A stretch of 64,000 nucleotides of DNA, from assembly GCF_030622045.1 (NCBI RefSeq), contig NZ_CP130886.1:3547557-3611556 (forward strand), in the 5' to 3' direction. Below are positions 8,257 to 17,668 of the stretch, piece by piece; positions within the stretch are counted from its first letter, which is position 1, and each line of letters opens with the position of its first letter. This DNA is from Planctellipticum variicoloris. GTDB lineage: Bacteria; Planctomycetota; Planctomycetia; Planctomycetales; Planctomycetaceae. The notes under the pieces were generated by a model that did no database searches, was not told the origin of the DNA, and saw only the letters and a program-made list of their open reading frames with translations. Position numbers and translations under genes: made by a program.

Positions 8257-9579
8257 CTACTGCTGCATGGGGAGCGTCAGTTTCACTTTCTTGCTGTCGC
8301 GGAGCACGGTAACCGGGACCCGATCACCGACGACGCGGGCCGTGACGGCATGGCGGAGGACGTCGGCTTCGGTGAGCAGGTCCGCCCTGCCATCGAATTC
8401 GATCACCACGTCTCCTTTCTGAACGCCGGCTTGCTTCGCTGCCGCATGGGCGCCGAATTGCCCCACATGTTTCACGCGGAGCGCCATTCCCTCTCCCGAG
8501 GCGCCTGCTTCAGACCGCTCGTCAGCCGTCATCGATTCGAGGACGATCCCTCCGGTCGCCATCCGCCGCAGCCCCCAGGACGACGCACGCCACGAGATGT
8601 CCCCGGCGCGACGCCAGCCGGCCTCCAGCTTCAGTGCCACCGTGGCGGGCTGCCCCTCCCGCAGAACATCGGCGTTGATGCTGCCTCCCTGCGGATCGAC
8701 CTGCTGCAGCACCCACTGGACATCGGCAATCGACAGGAGCGGCTGGCCGGCCAGCCGCTGAATCACATCGCCTGCTCGGAAACCGGCGGCACTCGCCGGC
8801 GAATCGGGGGTCACCTCCTTCACAGTCGCTTTCTGATCAGGGTCGAGGATCAGGCCCACCGACTTCGGATGCGGATAGGGGAACAGAACCTTCTCCGGCA
8901 TCGGCTGCTTCAGCGCCCGGTAGTACTCGCGCTGGGCGTCGCCGATCTGGTGACAGTGGATACAGCTCTGGACGACATTGCCGGAGTAGTTCAGCTCCGG
9001 ACCGTACTTCTCCTTCAGGACCGGATACTTCTCTGGCGACGGGAATTCCGGAGCCGGGCCGATTTTGCCCGCCAGCGCGTCCTTGTTGTTCGGAGAGTCG
9101 GCGTGGATCTTCAGCGCCCCCTGCAGCGCCTGGGCCAGCCCCTTCAGCGAAACGTCGCCGAACCATTCGGTCCGATGCGAACGCGTGCCGAAGCGTCCGT
9201 AGATCGTCCTGTCCGCATTGAGCATGAAGACGGCGAAGGACTGGTCGGTGTCGTACTGGAACAGCGACAGATCGAGTCCGTTGGTGCCGACGACCCGGAC
9301 GCAGACGAACTTGTCGAGCAGCGGCCGAATGACCGGGTCCTTGTCGACCAGATCGTCATCGAGCTTGACGCACTCTTCGCACGGAACGCAGCGCAGGACC
9401 ACCAGCAGCGGCTTGCCGGTCCTCTTTGCTTCAGCAAAGCCCTTCTGCAGGTCGTTGTAGATCCAGAAGCCTTCCGCCTCGACCTTCTGCTTGTCCTCGC
9501 GGACTTTTTCCTCGCGGGTCTTTGGAGCGGCGAGAACTGAAGAGGTCAGCAGCAGAGCGATCAGACTCAGACGCAACAT
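8257..9579 (-). CDS. Secreted thioredoxin-fold / CxxCH / double-PDZ protein
   Basis: A 440-residue protein with a signal peptide (MLRLSLIALLLTSSVLAAP). Residues about 35-160 form a thioredoxin-like domain whose active site is C64-VP-C67-EE-C70, two overlapping CxxC motifs. A CIHCH motif at 206-210 fits covalent haem c attachment. Two PDZ domains follow (about 225-320 and 345-440), with the GFRAGDVIQRLAGQPL and GVQKGDVVIEFDGR carboxylate-binding-loop patterns. The combination suggests an extracytoplasmic redox or protein-quality role, but no substrate can be named. ATG 9579 was chosen over the open upstream extension because it begins the signal peptide. No protease catalytic domain is visible. 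Confidence 0.85.
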   Translation of the reverse strand: MLRLSLIALLLTSSVLAAPKTREEKVREDKQKVEAEGFWIYNDLQKGFAEAKRTGKPLLVVLRCVPCEECVKLDDDLVDKDPVIRPLLDKFVCVRVVGTNGLDLSLFQYDTDQSFAVFMLNADRTIYGRFGTRSHRTEWFGDVSLKGLAQALQGALKIHADSPNNKDALAGKIGPAPEFPSPEKYPVLKEKYGPELNYSGNVVQSCIHCHQIGDAQREYYRALKQPMPEKVLFPYPHPKSVGLILDPDQKATVKEVTPDSPASAAGFRAGDVIQRLAGQPLLSIADVQWVLQQVDPQGGSINADVLREGQPATVALKLEAGWRRAGDISWRASSWGLRRMATGGIVLESMTADERSEAGASGEGMALRVKHVGQFGAHAAAKQAGVQKGDVVIEFDGRADLLTEADVLRHAVTARVVGDRVPVTVLRDSKKVKLTLPMQQ

Positions 9580-9762
9580 CAGCGGCTCCTCGACAGGCAG
9601 GGACGATTTGTTATGAGATGGCGAACCGGAGCGCAGCAACTGTTCTAACAGTTTACCGCTCGAAAACCAGCCCCACGGACCGCTTCCACCTTGTCCGGAC
9701 GGACCGACGATGCGATACTCTTTCGTACAGGTTGTCCGCCTTCGCGTGATGGAATCGATCCC

Positions 9763-10320
9763 ATGAGCCCGGCACTTCTCGAAGAGATTGCCCGCCAACT
9801 CCCCGAAGACGCTCTCTACGAAGTCGTCGACGGTCGTGTCGTGGAGAAGCACGTGAGTACGTTAGCCCTCTGGATTGCCGGAGAGCTTTGCGCGATTCTC
9901 CGCGAACATGTCCGCGGTCATCAATTGGGATGGCTGGGAACGGAAATGATCTTTGTTCTCGCTGACGAAGAGCGACTGATTCGGCGGCCGGACGTCGCCT
10001 ACGTTTCGGCGGAACGCTGGCCTTTGGACCGACCGTTGCCTTACGAAGGCAACTGGCACATTGCACCGGATCTGGCCGTCGAAATCGTCAGTCCGGACAA
10101 TTCCGCGAGTGAACTGTCCCGGAAGCGAAACGAGTACTTCCAGTACGGCGTGCGCGAGGTCTGGATCATCTTTCCCGAAGAGCGGCAGGTCGAAGTCTGG
10201 TCGTCCACGGGCTGCCGCGTCGTGCCGCATTTCGAACCGCTGACGACGGAGCTGCTTCCCGGACTGTCGATTGATCTGAACACGCTGTTGCCGGTGATCG
10301 AGCCGACAACACCGACGTGA
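9763..10320 (+). CDS. Uma2 family endonuclease-fold protein (DUF820)
   Basis: A 185-residue PD-(D/E)XK-fold protein of the Uma2 type. The pattern RRPDVAYVS, PDLAVEIVSPDN, then RKRNEYFQYGVREVWIIFPE matches the family core, with acidic residues in PDVAYVS and AVEIVSP as probable metal ligands. These proteins are abundant and multicopy in planctomycetes and cyanobacteria, and their biological role is unsettled. Start ATG 9763. It lies divergently from the thioredoxin/PDZ gene (start 9579). It is followed by a repeat-containing spacer before the kinase gene. Confidence 0.9.
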   Translation: MSPALLEEIARQLPEDALYEVVDGRVVEKHVSTLALWIAGELCAILREHVRGHQLGWLGTEMIFVLADEERLIRRPDVAYVSAERWPLDRPLPYEGNWHIAPDLAVEIVSPDNSASELSRKRNEYFQYGVREVWIIFPEERQVEVWSSTGCRVVPHFEPLTTELLPGLSIDLNTLLPVIEPTTPT

Positions 10321-10382
10321 CAAGGCTTGAGAACGCCTCGAGAATCGGCTGGCACAGCCGGCCCTGCGTTCCTGGCGTCCGT

Positions 10383-10418
10383 CATTCGACATTCCGCCTT
10401 CGACATTCGACATTTCTT
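10383..10418. repeat. Dispersed intergenic repeat (TTCGACATTCCGCCTTCG family), copy 2
   Basis: Second copy: cattcgacattccgccttcg followed by acattcgacatttcttcc, in the spacer between the Uma2 gene and the kinase gene. Confidence 0.85.
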
Positions 10419-10507
10419 CCCCTCTTCGCATTTTCCCTGAGGCGCGCCGCCCCCGCCCGTCGCATCTCTCTACGAGTCCGAGTTATGCTGCTCGTGGAGA
10501 CCCGTTC

Positions 10508-13500
10508 ATGTCCGACACCAGTCCCCCCCAATCTGCGATCCCCGCAACCGCCCGGCCGGAGGTCGATCCGCAGTCGGTCGAAGGTCTGTTTCTCACGGTC
10601 CTGGCGATGGACTCCCCGGCCGAACGCGCCGCGTTTCTGGACCAGGTCTGCGGCGACGACGCCCCTCGCCGCCGGCGAATCGAGGCCCTGCTGCGGGCGT
10701 ACGATGACGCGGGCAGCTTCCTCGAACATCCCGCGACCCCCGTCGGCACAGCGGACAACTTCGATTTTCTGGAGCCCGCCGACAAAGCCGGCTGTATCGG
10801 ACGCCTCGGTTACTACGAAGTCATCGACGTCATCGGCCGGGGTGGGATGGGGATCGTGTTTCGGGCTCTCGATCCCCGGCTGAACCGCATCGTGGCCATC
10901 AAGGTTCTGGCGCCGGAACTGGCCGCCAATCCGCTGGCCCGGCGACGGTTTCTCCGCGAGGCCCAGGCCGCGGCGGCCGTCAGCCATCCGCATGTCGTGA
11001 CCATTCACGCCGTCGACGAAGCAAAGCTGCCGTACCTGGTGATGGAGTGCATCGTCGGCCAGTCGCTGCAGCAGAAACTCGACCAGGTCGGCCCGTTGAG
11101 GCTGACTGAAATCCTTCGCATCGGTTCTCAGATCGCCGAAGGTCTCGCGGCCGCTCACAGGCAGGGGCTGATTCACCGCGACATTAAACCGGCGAACATC
11201 CTGCTGGAAAATGGGGTCGAACGGGTCAAGATCACCGACTTCGGCCTCGCTCGCGCGGCCGACGACGCAGCCATCACGCGGACGGGGGAAGTCTCCGGAA
11301 CGCCGCAGTACATGTCCCCCGAGCAGGCGCACGGCGACAAGGTTGACCCGCGGAGCGACCTGTTCAGCCTGGGCTGCGTCCTCTACGCGATGTGCACCGG
11401 CCGGTCGCCGTTCAGGGCGGACAGCGTCGCCGCGGCAATTCGTCGAGTCTGCGATGACACGCCGCGACCGATTGCGGAGATCAACGCGGAAATCCCCGCG
11501 TGGCTGATCGATCTGGTCGACATTCTGCTGGCGAAGCAGCCGGAGGACCGCTTTCAGACCGCGGACGAAGTGGCCGTCGCACTGGAGAAGTGCCTGGTCC
11601 GCGTCCAGCGACCGGGAGATTCGAGTCCCCCCACCGCTTCGCGCATCAAAGAACCGCGTCGCATGGCAGCGAATGCCGCCGTCGCACCGAGTTCGTACGG
11701 TCTATCGGACGTGACCTATGCGTCTGGCACAGCGGCGATCATACTCTTTCTGGGACAGGTTTTGTTTGCCGGCGCATTCGGACTGGTTGGCGGGCTGGAA
11801 ATCCTGTCGTGTTCCTTCGACCTGCCGGATCCGAAGCTCTTTATGGCCCGACTCTCGGGGGCTCTCGGAGCGATCTTTCTCCTCAGCACGGTCGGATTGT
11901 GGCTGAATCCGGCGACGTCTGGCGGACGATCGGTCGCGCTGACGATCGCCACGCGATTCGCGATCTTCTACGCCATGTGGTTCGGTTTGTTCACGTCCGT
12001 AGTTGTCATTGGGGAGTGGAATACCCAGGAAGATGAACCGCTCCTCGTTGTGCTGGGTGTCGTCGGACTGTCGATCGTTGCGGCGACGGCGTTCCTTCTG
12101 GGCCGTGCGACGTCGAGCGGAACCGAACCGGCGACCGAGCCGCGGAAGGCCGGACGGCAACTGGCGCTGCTCGGAATCGGCGTCTGGGCGCTGTTGCTGA
12201 CTTGGTTCCTGGGAATTGCAATCGGGGTGCTGCGTCCGCCGCGGTTTGAGTCGCCGCTCCATACGGCCGCAGGACCGCTGGGAATCGGACTGGTCTGGGC
12301 CGGCGGGCTGCTGCTGGCGGCGGGGATGTTCCTGCAGAACCGGATTCTGGGGGCCGCGCACTGGCTGTACGTGCTCCGGATCGTCGGCCTCGGCGCCCTG
12401 ATGGTCGGCGGGCTGCTGGCGATTCTGTCGCTGCTGTACTTTTTCGGCGAGGCGATCAGCCCGAGCCCGGTGGAACTGACGATCGTCCTGGTTGTCGTGG
12501 CGCTGGCAATCGTGATGTATCGCCGGATCGGCAGGATGCCTCTGACAACCGGCGGCACTGCCGCGGACGCCACGCGACGCGAAACGCCGGCGCGACCCAA
12601 CCGGAACTGGCTCTGGACGGCGTTGATTGTGTTCTCAGTCGTCTGCGTGGCCCCCTGCCTGCTGGGGGTCGCATATCTGTCGCTGTCGTATTCCACGGTT
12701 GAAGTCCAACGGATGCCCGGGGCGACGACTCCGCAAATCTCGGCTGCCCCCTCAGACGCAGCCGGGGCGCATGACGGCGGCGGAGCAGCCATGATGGGGA
12801 TGCCCGGGATGGCCGGCGACATGAGCGGCATGATGGGGAGCCCCGGCGGAACGATCGACGAATCGCAGTGGGGGGCGATTCTGCTGGACTTCGGGACGGC
12901 TCAACGCTCACCGGCGAGTGCGCTGCCGGGCGGCATGATGGGGATGCCGGGCATGGCAGTGGGCGCTTTCTCGTATTCGACCGACCGCGCCGTCCGTCTG
13001 CGGCCGACCGATACTGTTCCCGGCAGGATCTCAGAGAAGGACGCACACGTTCGGAAAGAAGGCGAGCTGGTGTATCGGGCGCATCCGCTGACGGACCCCG
13101 GCATCTACCGGATCGCCCCCGGCGAATACGAAGTGCAGCTCTTCGACTGGTCGTACGGTTGGGCGCTCGGCCGCGACGTCGCCGAGACGGCGCCGCGAAC
13201 GCCGGTTGCCCCTCAACGCCCGGCCGCCATGCGGTCGCTGGGAACAATCCGCGTCCAGACCGGCGAGATTGTGACCGTCTCGGCGACGCGAGATGATGTC
13301 ACGGGGCTGATTCGAGGCATCCTGGCGACGACGCCCGACATGCACGAGACGCAACTGGCTCAGTTCTTGTGGAATGGCGAGATGTTTGTGCTCTCGCCTC
13401 AGCAGGCGAAAGTAGTCCGTTACCTGTTGCAGCGGAGTGCCGCTGGCGAGGTCGAGACGACCGAGGCGGAGCTGCGCACGGGCGCAGGTCAGCAGCTAAC

Positions 13501-13762
13501 ATTCATTCGAAAGTCTGATTCTGGAGAACCGGAGACTCAGATCGTACCTGTTGACACACCCATCGAGCAGATCTTCAACAACGGCCGGCATCCGGCGTGG
13601 GGGACGCTGATCGTTCCGGGTACGCAGGTGGGAACTTTCGCGCTGGGGCCGTTGAAGCTGCCGCAGGGGACGGTGCCCGCGGTGGCCGTGCCGGAGAAGG
13701 AGCCGGAAGATCTCCCGGCGGATGCCACTCTTCCGGAGCTGAAGCTGGATGACGCGCGTTGA
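10508..13762 (+). CDS. Membrane-bound serine/threonine protein kinase (PknB-like) with multi-TM and extracytoplasmic C-terminus
   Basis: A 1084-residue receptor-like kinase. Residues about 100-375 form the Hanks-type domain: glycine loop GRGGMG (110-115), VAIK lysine K132, HRDIKPAN with catalytic D225, DFGLA with D244, and SGTPQYMSPEQ. About ten hydrophobic segments span residues 405-720. The C-terminal third is probably extracytoplasmic and contains Met/Gly-rich stretches (MMGMPGMAGDMSGMMG and a second MMGMPGMA) followed by an uncharacterised domain. The N-terminal 95 residues (FLTVLAMDSPAERAAFLDQV) match the short helical leader common in planctomycete kinases. Start ATG 10508. The ligand is unknown; the Met-rich patches could bind metal, which is speculative. 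Confidence 0.93.
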   Translation: MSDTSPPQSAIPATARPEVDPQSVEGLFLTVLAMDSPAERAAFLDQVCGDDAPRRRRIEALLRAYDDAGSFLEHPATPVGTADNFDFLEPADKAGCIGRLGYYEVIDVIGRGGMGIVFRALDPRLNRIVAIKVLAPELAANPLARRRFLREAQAAAAVSHPHVVTIHAVDEAKLPYLVMECIVGQSLQQKLDQVGPLRLTEILRIGSQIAEGLAAAHRQGLIHRDIKPANILLENGVERVKITDFGLARAADDAAITRTGEVSGTPQYMSPEQAHGDKVDPRSDLFSLGCVLYAMCTGRSPFRADSVAAAIRRVCDDTPRPIAEINAEIPAWLIDLVDILLAKQPEDRFQTADEVAVALEKCLVRVQRPGDSSPPTASRIKEPRRMAANAAVAPSSYGLSDVTYASGTAAIILFLGQVLFAGAFGLVGGLEILSCSFDLPDPKLFMARLSGALGAIFLLSTVGLWLNPATSGGRSVALTIATRFAIFYAMWFGLFTSVVVIGEWNTQEDEPLLVVLGVVGLSIVAATAFLLGRATSSGTEPATEPRKAGRQLALLGIGVWALLLTWFLGIAIGVLRPPRFESPLHTAAGPLGIGLVWAGGLLLAAGMFLQNRILGAAHWLYVLRIVGLGALMVGGLLAILSLLYFFGEAISPSPVELTIVLVVVALAIVMYRRIGRMPLTTGGTAADATRRETPARPNRNWLWTALIVFSVVCVAPCLLGVAYLSLSYSTVEVQRMPGATTPQISAAPSDAAGAHDGGGAAMMGMPGMAGDMSGMMGSPGGTIDESQWGAILLDFGTAQRSPASALPGGMMGMPGMAVGAFSYSTDRAVRLRPTDTVPGRISEKDAHVRKEGELVYRAHPLTDPGIYRIAPGEYEVQLFDWSYGWALGRDVAETAPRTPVAPQRPAAMRSLGTIRVQTGEIVTVSATRDDVTGLIRGILATTPDMHETQLAQFLWNGEMFVLSPQQAKVVRYLLQRSAAGEVETTEAELRTGAGQQLTFIRKSDSGEPETQIVPVDTPIEQIFNNGRHPAWGTLIVPGTQVGTFALGPLKLPQGTVPAVAVPEKEPEDLPADATLPELKLDDAR

Positions 13763-13770
13763 ATAGCGGC

Positions 13771-13795
13771 CGCCCAGGGCTCACGCCGCTGGGCG
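13771..13795 (+). terminator. Stem-loop after the kinase gene
   Basis: CGCCCAG (13771-13777) pairs with CTGGGCG (13789-13795), starting 8 bases after the kinase stop. No T-run follows, so termination is uncertain; it may equally be a dispersed GC-rich palindrome. Confidence 0.4.
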
Positions 13796-13854
13796 ACTGT
13801 AATCCACCCCTGGCGGGGCTCGGGAGACGTCGTCGGTGTGTCGCCTGGTCTCCC

Positions 13855-13886
13855 TTTCGACATTCCGCCTTCGTCATTCGACATTC
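13855..13886. repeat. Dispersed intergenic repeat (TTCGACATTCCGCCTTCG family), copy 3
   Basis: Third copy, tttcgacattccgccttcg followed by tcattcgacatt. It abuts the 3' end of the minus-strand gene whose stop is at 13886. Confidence 0.85.
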
Positions 13887-14587
13887 TACGGCAGCAGATC
13901 CGGCAGCTTCGCCTCGGCGTTCTTGCCATAGTCCAGCAGCTTGAGATCCACGTCGATTTCGTTGCCATCGGTCGTCCGGATCTTCAGCTTCGCGCCGGCC
14001 AGCCCGAACGGAACCTCCTTCTGCTGAAGAATCCGCCAGTCGCAGCGGAAAGTCCCGTCGCCAACCGCAGGTTCCGATTTCCCCGTGAAAACGTCGCACT
14101 TCAACGATTTCCCCTTGCAGTCGATCGTCTGCGGTTCGGACTGCCGCTTGACGTCCGACGTCGCGCCGGTCAGCCAGAGATTGGTAATCGCGTCGCCGGC
14201 AATCCCGTCGTACATTTCAATGGGATCGTTCCCGCGCTTGACCCACATCCGGACCGCTCGACCGAGCGCATCCTTGTTCGGACCGAAGCCGTCGACCGGC
14301 ACCAGGATCCGATGCACCGACTGCTGCAGGTCGCCGATCTGGTCGAGTGACGTTTCGAGAATTCGCAGATCCCGTCCGCCCTGCTGCCCTTTACCGACCG
14401 AACGGACCGACCATTCGACCGTGTGAGTCTGCCCCGAGAATTCCACCTTCATCTCAAATTTGGACCACGCGCCGTCTTCCGGAAGCGTCGCCAGCAGGGG
14501 CACGAGCGTCGGTTCGGCCGGAGCGTCGACTTTTGCATTCGGATCGGCGGCTGCGAGAGCGGCCAGCAGGGAAAGTGCAAACAGCAT
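13886..14587 (-). CDS. Secreted hypothetical protein
   Basis: 233 residues with a short signal peptide (MLFALSLLAALAAA). The mature protein is a soluble, probably beta-rich domain with no catalytic motif I recognise. Phrases such as WSVRSVGKGQQGGRDLRILE and NDPIEMYDGIAGDAITNLWL resemble nothing I can assign. A strong ribosome binding site (aggaga, 6 bases from the ATG at 14587) supports the start. It is convergent with the kinase gene and divergent from the hydrolase gene at 14791. Confidence 0.75.
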   Translation of the reverse strand: MLFALSLLAALAAADPNAKVDAPAEPTLVPLLATLPEDGAWSKFEMKVEFSGQTHTVEWSVRSVGKGQQGGRDLRILETSLDQIGDLQQSVHRILVPVDGFGPNKDALGRAVRMWVKRGNDPIEMYDGIAGDAITNLWLTGATSDVKRQSEPQTIDCKGKSLKCDVFTGKSEPAVGDGTFRCDWRILQQKEVPFGLAGAKLKIRTTDGNEIDVDLKLLDYGKNAEAKLPDLLP

Positions 14588-14790
14588 CAGTAGGTCTCCT
14601 CAGAAGGGCGGGGCTGCAGCCAGTGACGGTCGCTGGATGCTACCATTTTTCGCACAGGCGTCACTCCTCTGGTCGCGGAATCACGCCCGGCAGGTACAAT
14701 CGGAACCGTCGGCAAGATTGACAGCGACCCGGCCTGCACAAGCAGGTCCAGGCCGCGACATTTCCCGTTTCCACAGAACGAGGTCACTCA

Positions 14791-15780
14791 ATGCGATCGC
14801 TCTCCGTGCTGGCTCTGGCGGTGTTCTGCGGGCCGATCTTCGCGGCGGACGAACCTGCGCAGCCGACGGCCCAATCCAGGGCCAAAGCCAAGGCAAAGGT
14901 TGCGGCTGCGATTCTGCCCCCGACGATGGCCGATGTGGCCTACGGGCCGCATGCCAAACAGGTTCTCCACTTCTGGAAGGCGGAAAGCGACAAGCCGACG
15001 CCGCTGCTGTTCTTCATCCACGGCGGCGGCTGGCAGGGAGGCGACCGGACCAGCGGTCTGACGGCGATGCTGCCCGCGTTTCTGAAAGAAGGGGTCTCAG
15101 TGGTCTCGGTCGAGTACCGGTTTATCCGCGAGGCCATGGCCGACGGCGTCGAACCGCCGGTGAAGGCGCCGCTGCACGACGCCGCCCGCGCTTTGCAGTT
15201 CGTGCGCAGCAAGTCAGGCGAATGGAATATCGACAAGACGCGCATCGCCGCCTCGGGTGGTTCGGCCGGCGCCTGTTCGAGCTTATGGCTGGCCTTCCAC
15301 GACGACCTCGCCGACCCGCAGAGCAGCGATCCCGTCGCCCACGAGTCGACCCGGCTCCTGTGCGCTGCCGTGAACGGCGCCCAGACGACGCTCGACCCGC
15401 AGCAGATGAAAGAATGGACCCCCAACAGCCGCTACGGCGGCCACGCCTTTGGAATCTTCAAAACGGAGAACGGCAGGAGCGTGGCCGATTTCGCGCAGTT
15501 CCTGGAGAAGCGCGACTCGATCCTCCCCTGGATTCAGGAATACTCCCCGTACGCCCTGGTGACGTCGGACGATCCGCCGGTGCAGCTCGTCTACGGCGCC
15601 CCGCCGGCGCTGGGCGAGGACCAGAAGGACCCCACCCACACGGCGAACTTCGGCGTCAAGCTGGCCGAGAAGCTGAAGAGCGCCGGCGTGGAATGCGAGC
15701 TGGTCTACCCCGGCGCACCAGACGTCAAGCACCCCCGCGTGCAGGATTATCTCATTGAGCGGTTGAAAGCGGAGCGGTAG
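14791..15780 (+). CDS. Secreted alpha/beta hydrolase (esterase/BD-FAE-like)
   Basis: 329 residues with a signal peptide (MRSLSVLALAVFCGPIFA). The alpha/beta-hydrolase core shows the oxyanion motif HGGGW (77-81) and the nucleophile elbow GGSAG with S158, as in the hormone-sensitive-lipase/BD-FAE group of carboxylesterases. The C-terminal AGVECELVYPGAPDVKHP supplies the probable catalytic His. It likely hydrolyses an ester of a carbohydrate or small molecule outside the cytoplasm; the substrate is not known. The gaggtcactcaATG context supports the start. A strong hairpin terminator follows. Confidence 0.9.
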   Translation: MRSLSVLALAVFCGPIFAADEPAQPTAQSRAKAKAKVAAAILPPTMADVAYGPHAKQVLHFWKAESDKPTPLLFFIHGGGWQGGDRTSGLTAMLPAFLKEGVSVVSVEYRFIREAMADGVEPPVKAPLHDAARALQFVRSKSGEWNIDKTRIAASGGSAGACSSLWLAFHDDLADPQSSDPVAHESTRLLCAAVNGAQTTLDPQQMKEWTPNSRYGGHAFGIFKTENGRSVADFAQFLEKRDSILPWIQEYSPYALVTSDDPPVQLVYGAPPALGEDQKDPTHTANFGVKLAEKLKSAGVECELVYPGAPDVKHPRVQDYLIERLKAER

Positions 15781-15811
15781 GGAAGGGGGGGGGCCAGTTT
15801 TCCGAGAGAAC

Positions 15812-15845
15812 AAAGCGCAGGCGACCGACTGGTCGCCTGCGCTTT
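15812..15845. terminator. Bidirectional hairpin terminator between convergent genes
   Basis: A perfect 15-bp stem (AAAGCGCAGGCGACC / GGTCGCCTGCGCTTT) with a 4-base loop, GC-rich in the centre and A/T at the ends. It lies between the hydrolase stop (15780) and the stop of the opposing PEP-CTERM gene (15870). Confidence 0.9.
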
Positions 15846-15869
15846 CAGTATCATGCCGTATCGCCCGAG

Positions 15870-17630
15870 CTACGCCGCCTGAGATTTCTGCAGCCGTCGT
15901 CGACGCCAGGCCCCGACCGCCATGCCAAGGCCGGCGCAGCCGGCGAGGGCCAGGGAGGTCGGTTCGGGAGTGACGGTGCCGTCCGTCGGCGGCGGTACGA
16001 ACGCCGCGTGGTAGTCGAGGTACAGGCTTCCGCCGTCCTGATGGACGCCGAACGTGCCGTTGCTGAAGACGTTCCAGAAATCGGCCGTGTTGACTTCAAA
16101 GGCATTCGCATCGAAACCGGTGATGCTGCTGGCGGTCAGGAACAGCCAGTGGTAGTCGGCGAAGGGATCGAAACCGGCGAGGAACCCCGCCGTCGACGAA
16201 TCGGACAGCGTCGCCAGGTTGATGATGAACGGATCGGCCGGGGTTGCGGTGAGATTCAACACGCCATTGATGAGGATTCTGTCCCAGTCGACGCCGGCCG
16301 TGCCGGTCGTGTTGAGCACCTGCAGATCAAGATTGCCGCCGCCCCCCCAGGTCTGATCGCCGTTGAACGTCATCGTGCCCGGGCTGTTGCCGGGGGCGAG
16401 GGTGGTTCCGTCGGCGATGGTGAGCGATCCGTTATAGACGCCGCTGCCGGCGAGAACGGCGCCCGGACCGAGCGTCAGCGTTCCGGCGTTGTTGAACGTC
16501 CCGTTGTTGATCAGCGTGCCATCGTGAAGATCGAGCGATCCGGCGGACCAGATCTGCGCGACCCCGCCCGCGTTGATGAGAATCGAACCGCCGTGATCGA
16601 CGGTGATCTGGCCGACACCGCCCGCTCCCCCATTGGAGCCGCCGACATAGAGATTTGTCGTCTGCAGCGAAGCGCCGGGGCCATCGATGTTCACCGTGCC
16701 GTGGCTGCCGGCTCGTTCCGCGATATAGGTGTTGGGAGCCGTGGCGACGCCACCGGCTTGAAGGTTCAGCGTGCCGGTGCCGTCATAGCCGATGGAATTC
16801 GTCGAGTTGGCGTGCAGCGTAGAGCCAACCCCACTCACGTTGGCAACGCCTGAGCTAGTGTTCCGAAGGCCAAAATAATTGTAACCCGCTGTGGCCAGCC
16901 CCCCATTCGCGACGTTCAGTGTGGCAGTGCCGGACCAGCCGACGAAGTTGCTTGAGCTGACCTGCAGCGTCGAACCGACGCCATCCACGGTCCCCGTACC
17001 GGTGCTCCCGGAGTTGTCGCCGAAGTACAGGGCACTCGCCACCGAGGCTACTCCTCCGTGGGTGACCGAAAGCGAACCCGTTCCGGCAAGGCCGATTATG
17101 GCCAAGTTCACGTTGAGCGCCGATCCCATGCCATCAACGGAAACCGCACCCATACTCCCCGAATTATGTCCTACATTTAGTTGTGAGCCGGACGCGGCCC
17201 CGCCGTTCTGCACGGTCAGGCTTCCGGAACCGCGGTCGCCGATGAGATAGGTATATTGGATTTGCAGGCTGGAGCCCGGCCCATCCACGGTGACTGCCCC
17301 GACGCCTCCCGGATTGTAACCGAGCCACCAGTGGCTCCCACTTGACATCCAGGTGGTGCCGTTTGACAGATTGATCGAGCCATTTCCGTTTTCCCCAGCG
17401 AGGACACCCCCCGATGTCACGGTCGCGGCATCCGCATTCAATGTCGCCGTGTTGCCGTACCCGACAGATACGCCTAGCCCTGCATAATTCTTTGTCCCGG
17501 TCCAGTTCGTCGTGCCGGCGGGCAGAAAGACTTGCCCCTGCACCTCCTGCACTACGGCCAGCGCGGCCAGCAGGCCGAGACCGATGGTCGCCAGCCGTGC
17601 CGGCTGGTGTTTCTCTCGTTTCAATTGCAT
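15870..17630 (-). CDS. PEP-CTERM surface protein with T5SS/PEP-CTERM-associated repeats
   Basis: 586 residues: signal peptide (LATIGLGLLAALAVVQEVQG), then about seven repeats of roughly 40 residues with the pattern VDGxGSxLxV...GxxGTGSLTVxxGGxA (TIGR04393-like), predicted to fold as a beta-helix. A non-repetitive beta domain follows. The C-terminus is a PEP-CTERM sorting tag: TPEPTSLALAG, a hydrophobic segment, then RRRR. It is expected to be exported and processed by an exosortase, which is not in this window. ATG 17630 is preferred to the GTG at 17660. It lies 38 bp downstream of the TPR gene, probably cotranscribed. Confidence 0.9.
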   Translation of the reverse strand: MQLKREKHQPARLATIGLGLLAALAVVQEVQGQVFLPAGTTNWTGTKNYAGLGVSVGYGNTATLNADAATVTSGGVLAGENGNGSINLSNGTTWMSSGSHWWLGYNPGGVGAVTVDGPGSSLQIQYTYLIGDRGSGSLTVQNGGAASGSQLNVGHNSGSMGAVSVDGMGSALNVNLAIIGLAGTGSLSVTHGGVASVASALYFGDNSGSTGTGTVDGVGSTLQVSSSNFVGWSGTATLNVANGGLATAGYNYFGLRNTSSGVANVSGVGSTLHANSTNSIGYDGTGTLNLQAGGVATAPNTYIAERAGSHGTVNIDGPGASLQTTNLYVGGSNGGAGGVGQITVDHGGSILINAGGVAQIWSAGSLDLHDGTLINNGTFNNAGTLTLGPGAVLAGSGVYNGSLTIADGTTLAPGNSPGTMTFNGDQTWGGGGNLDLQVLNTTGTAGVDWDRILINGVLNLTATPADPFIINLATLSDSSTAGFLAGFDPFADYHWLFLTASSITGFDANAFEVNTADFWNVFSNGTFGVHQDGGSLYLDYHAAFVPPPTDGTVTPEPTSLALAGCAGLGMAVGAWRRRRLQKSQAA

Positions 17631-17668
17631 CACAAGGCCCCCAATTCGCTGTCGCACCACAACTGTCG

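Noticed and set aside
7545-13762. ECF sigma factor (7545) and membrane kinase (10508) as one operon
   Set aside because: An opposing gene (8257-9579) and 2.4 kb separate them; only the 19422-23421 pair shows true coupling.
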